Assembly (NCBI GenBank): GCA_031290955.1
Contig: JAISLJ010000081.1
Span: 1-6,818 of the forward strand
DNA length: 6,818 nt
Source: Zoogloeaceae bacterium
GTDB taxonomy: Bacteria > Pseudomonadota > Gammaproteobacteria > Burkholderiales > Rhodocyclaceae
Direction of reading: 5' to 3'
Shown: positions 6,710-6,818 of the stretch, in pieces
Layout of the letters: the number at the start of each line of letters is the position of its first letter
Numbering within the stretch: the stretch's first letter is position 1
Translations under genes and position numbers: made by a program
Notes under the pieces: model-generated
What the model was told of the DNA's origin: nothing
Seen by the model: the letters and a program-made list of their open reading frames with translations, nothing else
The model's database searches: none

Positions 6710-6818
6710 GTGAGGAAACCTGGTGTTCCGCCACCAGTAGCCTACTGATCCATGCGTTGTCGGTAACGACGACGTGTGAAGCGATCGGGACAATGTAACC
6801 CGCCGAAAGGCGGCGCTG
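6710..6818 (+). ncRNA. Structured RNA, possible 5' part of a group II intron (partial)
   Basis: Several helices can be drawn on the plus strand. CTGGTG (6720-6725) pairs with CACCAG (6732-6737). CTGATC (6745-6750) pairs with GATCGG (6783-6788, one G-U) and encloses an 8-bp stem at 6755-6774 capped by the tetraloop GTAA. CCGCC (6800-6804) pairs with GGCGG (6809-6813) around GAAA. Two GNRA tetraloops and the string GTGTGAAGCGATCGGGACAA (6774-6793 region) recall domain I of bacterial group II introns. The 5' boundary is uncertain: GTGAG at 6710 is a possible but non-consensus start. No reverse transcriptase is visible, because the window ends here. Confidence 0.4.

Noticed and set aside
6557..6793. 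78-codon minus-strand frame across the 3' element and the putative RNA
   Set aside because: It spans two unrelated non-coding elements and includes the inverted repeats. It has no domain, and its composition fits chance translation.

Overview
The window is a compact five-gene operon on the plus strand (354-6560). It is flanked by a repeat-rich non-coding leader (1-353) and a non-coding tail (6561-6818) with a small inverted-repeat element and what looks like the start of a structured RNA. GC content is high by eye (about 60-65% in the genes), and the tail element is clearly AT-richer. The gene order (rsmB, a DUF4390 secreted protein, an NtrY-type kinase, a Fis-type response regulator) and the DUF4390 gene itself point to a betaproteobacterium. 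That assignment rests on recalled gene order and family distribution, not on a search.

Layout: 1-353 holds tandem hairpins (94-133) and a palindromic dispersed repeat (185-218), with no convincing gene. At 354-941 is a HAD-IB phosphatase. At 941-2386 is rsmB (16S rRNA m5C967 methyltransferase), overlapping the HAD stop codon by one base. At 2337-3080 is an exported DUF4390 protein overlapping the end of rsmB. At 3077-5272 is an NtrY-family membrane histidine kinase with an ATGA overlap. At 5274-6560 is its partner regulator, one base further on. The tight spacing implies co-transcription and translational coupling. The kinase would sense an envelope or redox-type signal and phosphorylate the regulator, which binds DNA through a Fis-type helix-turn-helix.

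Four things stand out. (i) The regulator's AAA+ domain has lost Walker A, Walker B, the GAFTGA loop and the arginine motifs, so it should be neither an ATPase nor a sigma-54 activator. (ii) A short repeat family built on GCGGAC(A/G)GC is inserted in frame in two neighbouring genes: it accounts for much of an unusual N-terminal extension of RsmB and for an extra loop in the DUF4390 protein. (iii) A roughly 141-147 bp AT-rich element with 19/20 matching terminal inverted repeats sits directly at the regulator's 3' end and helps form its stop codon. (iv) The last ~110 bases fold into nested helices with two GNRA tetraloops, resembling domain I of a group II intron cut by the window edge. I found no CRISPR array, tRNA, rRNA or defence system.
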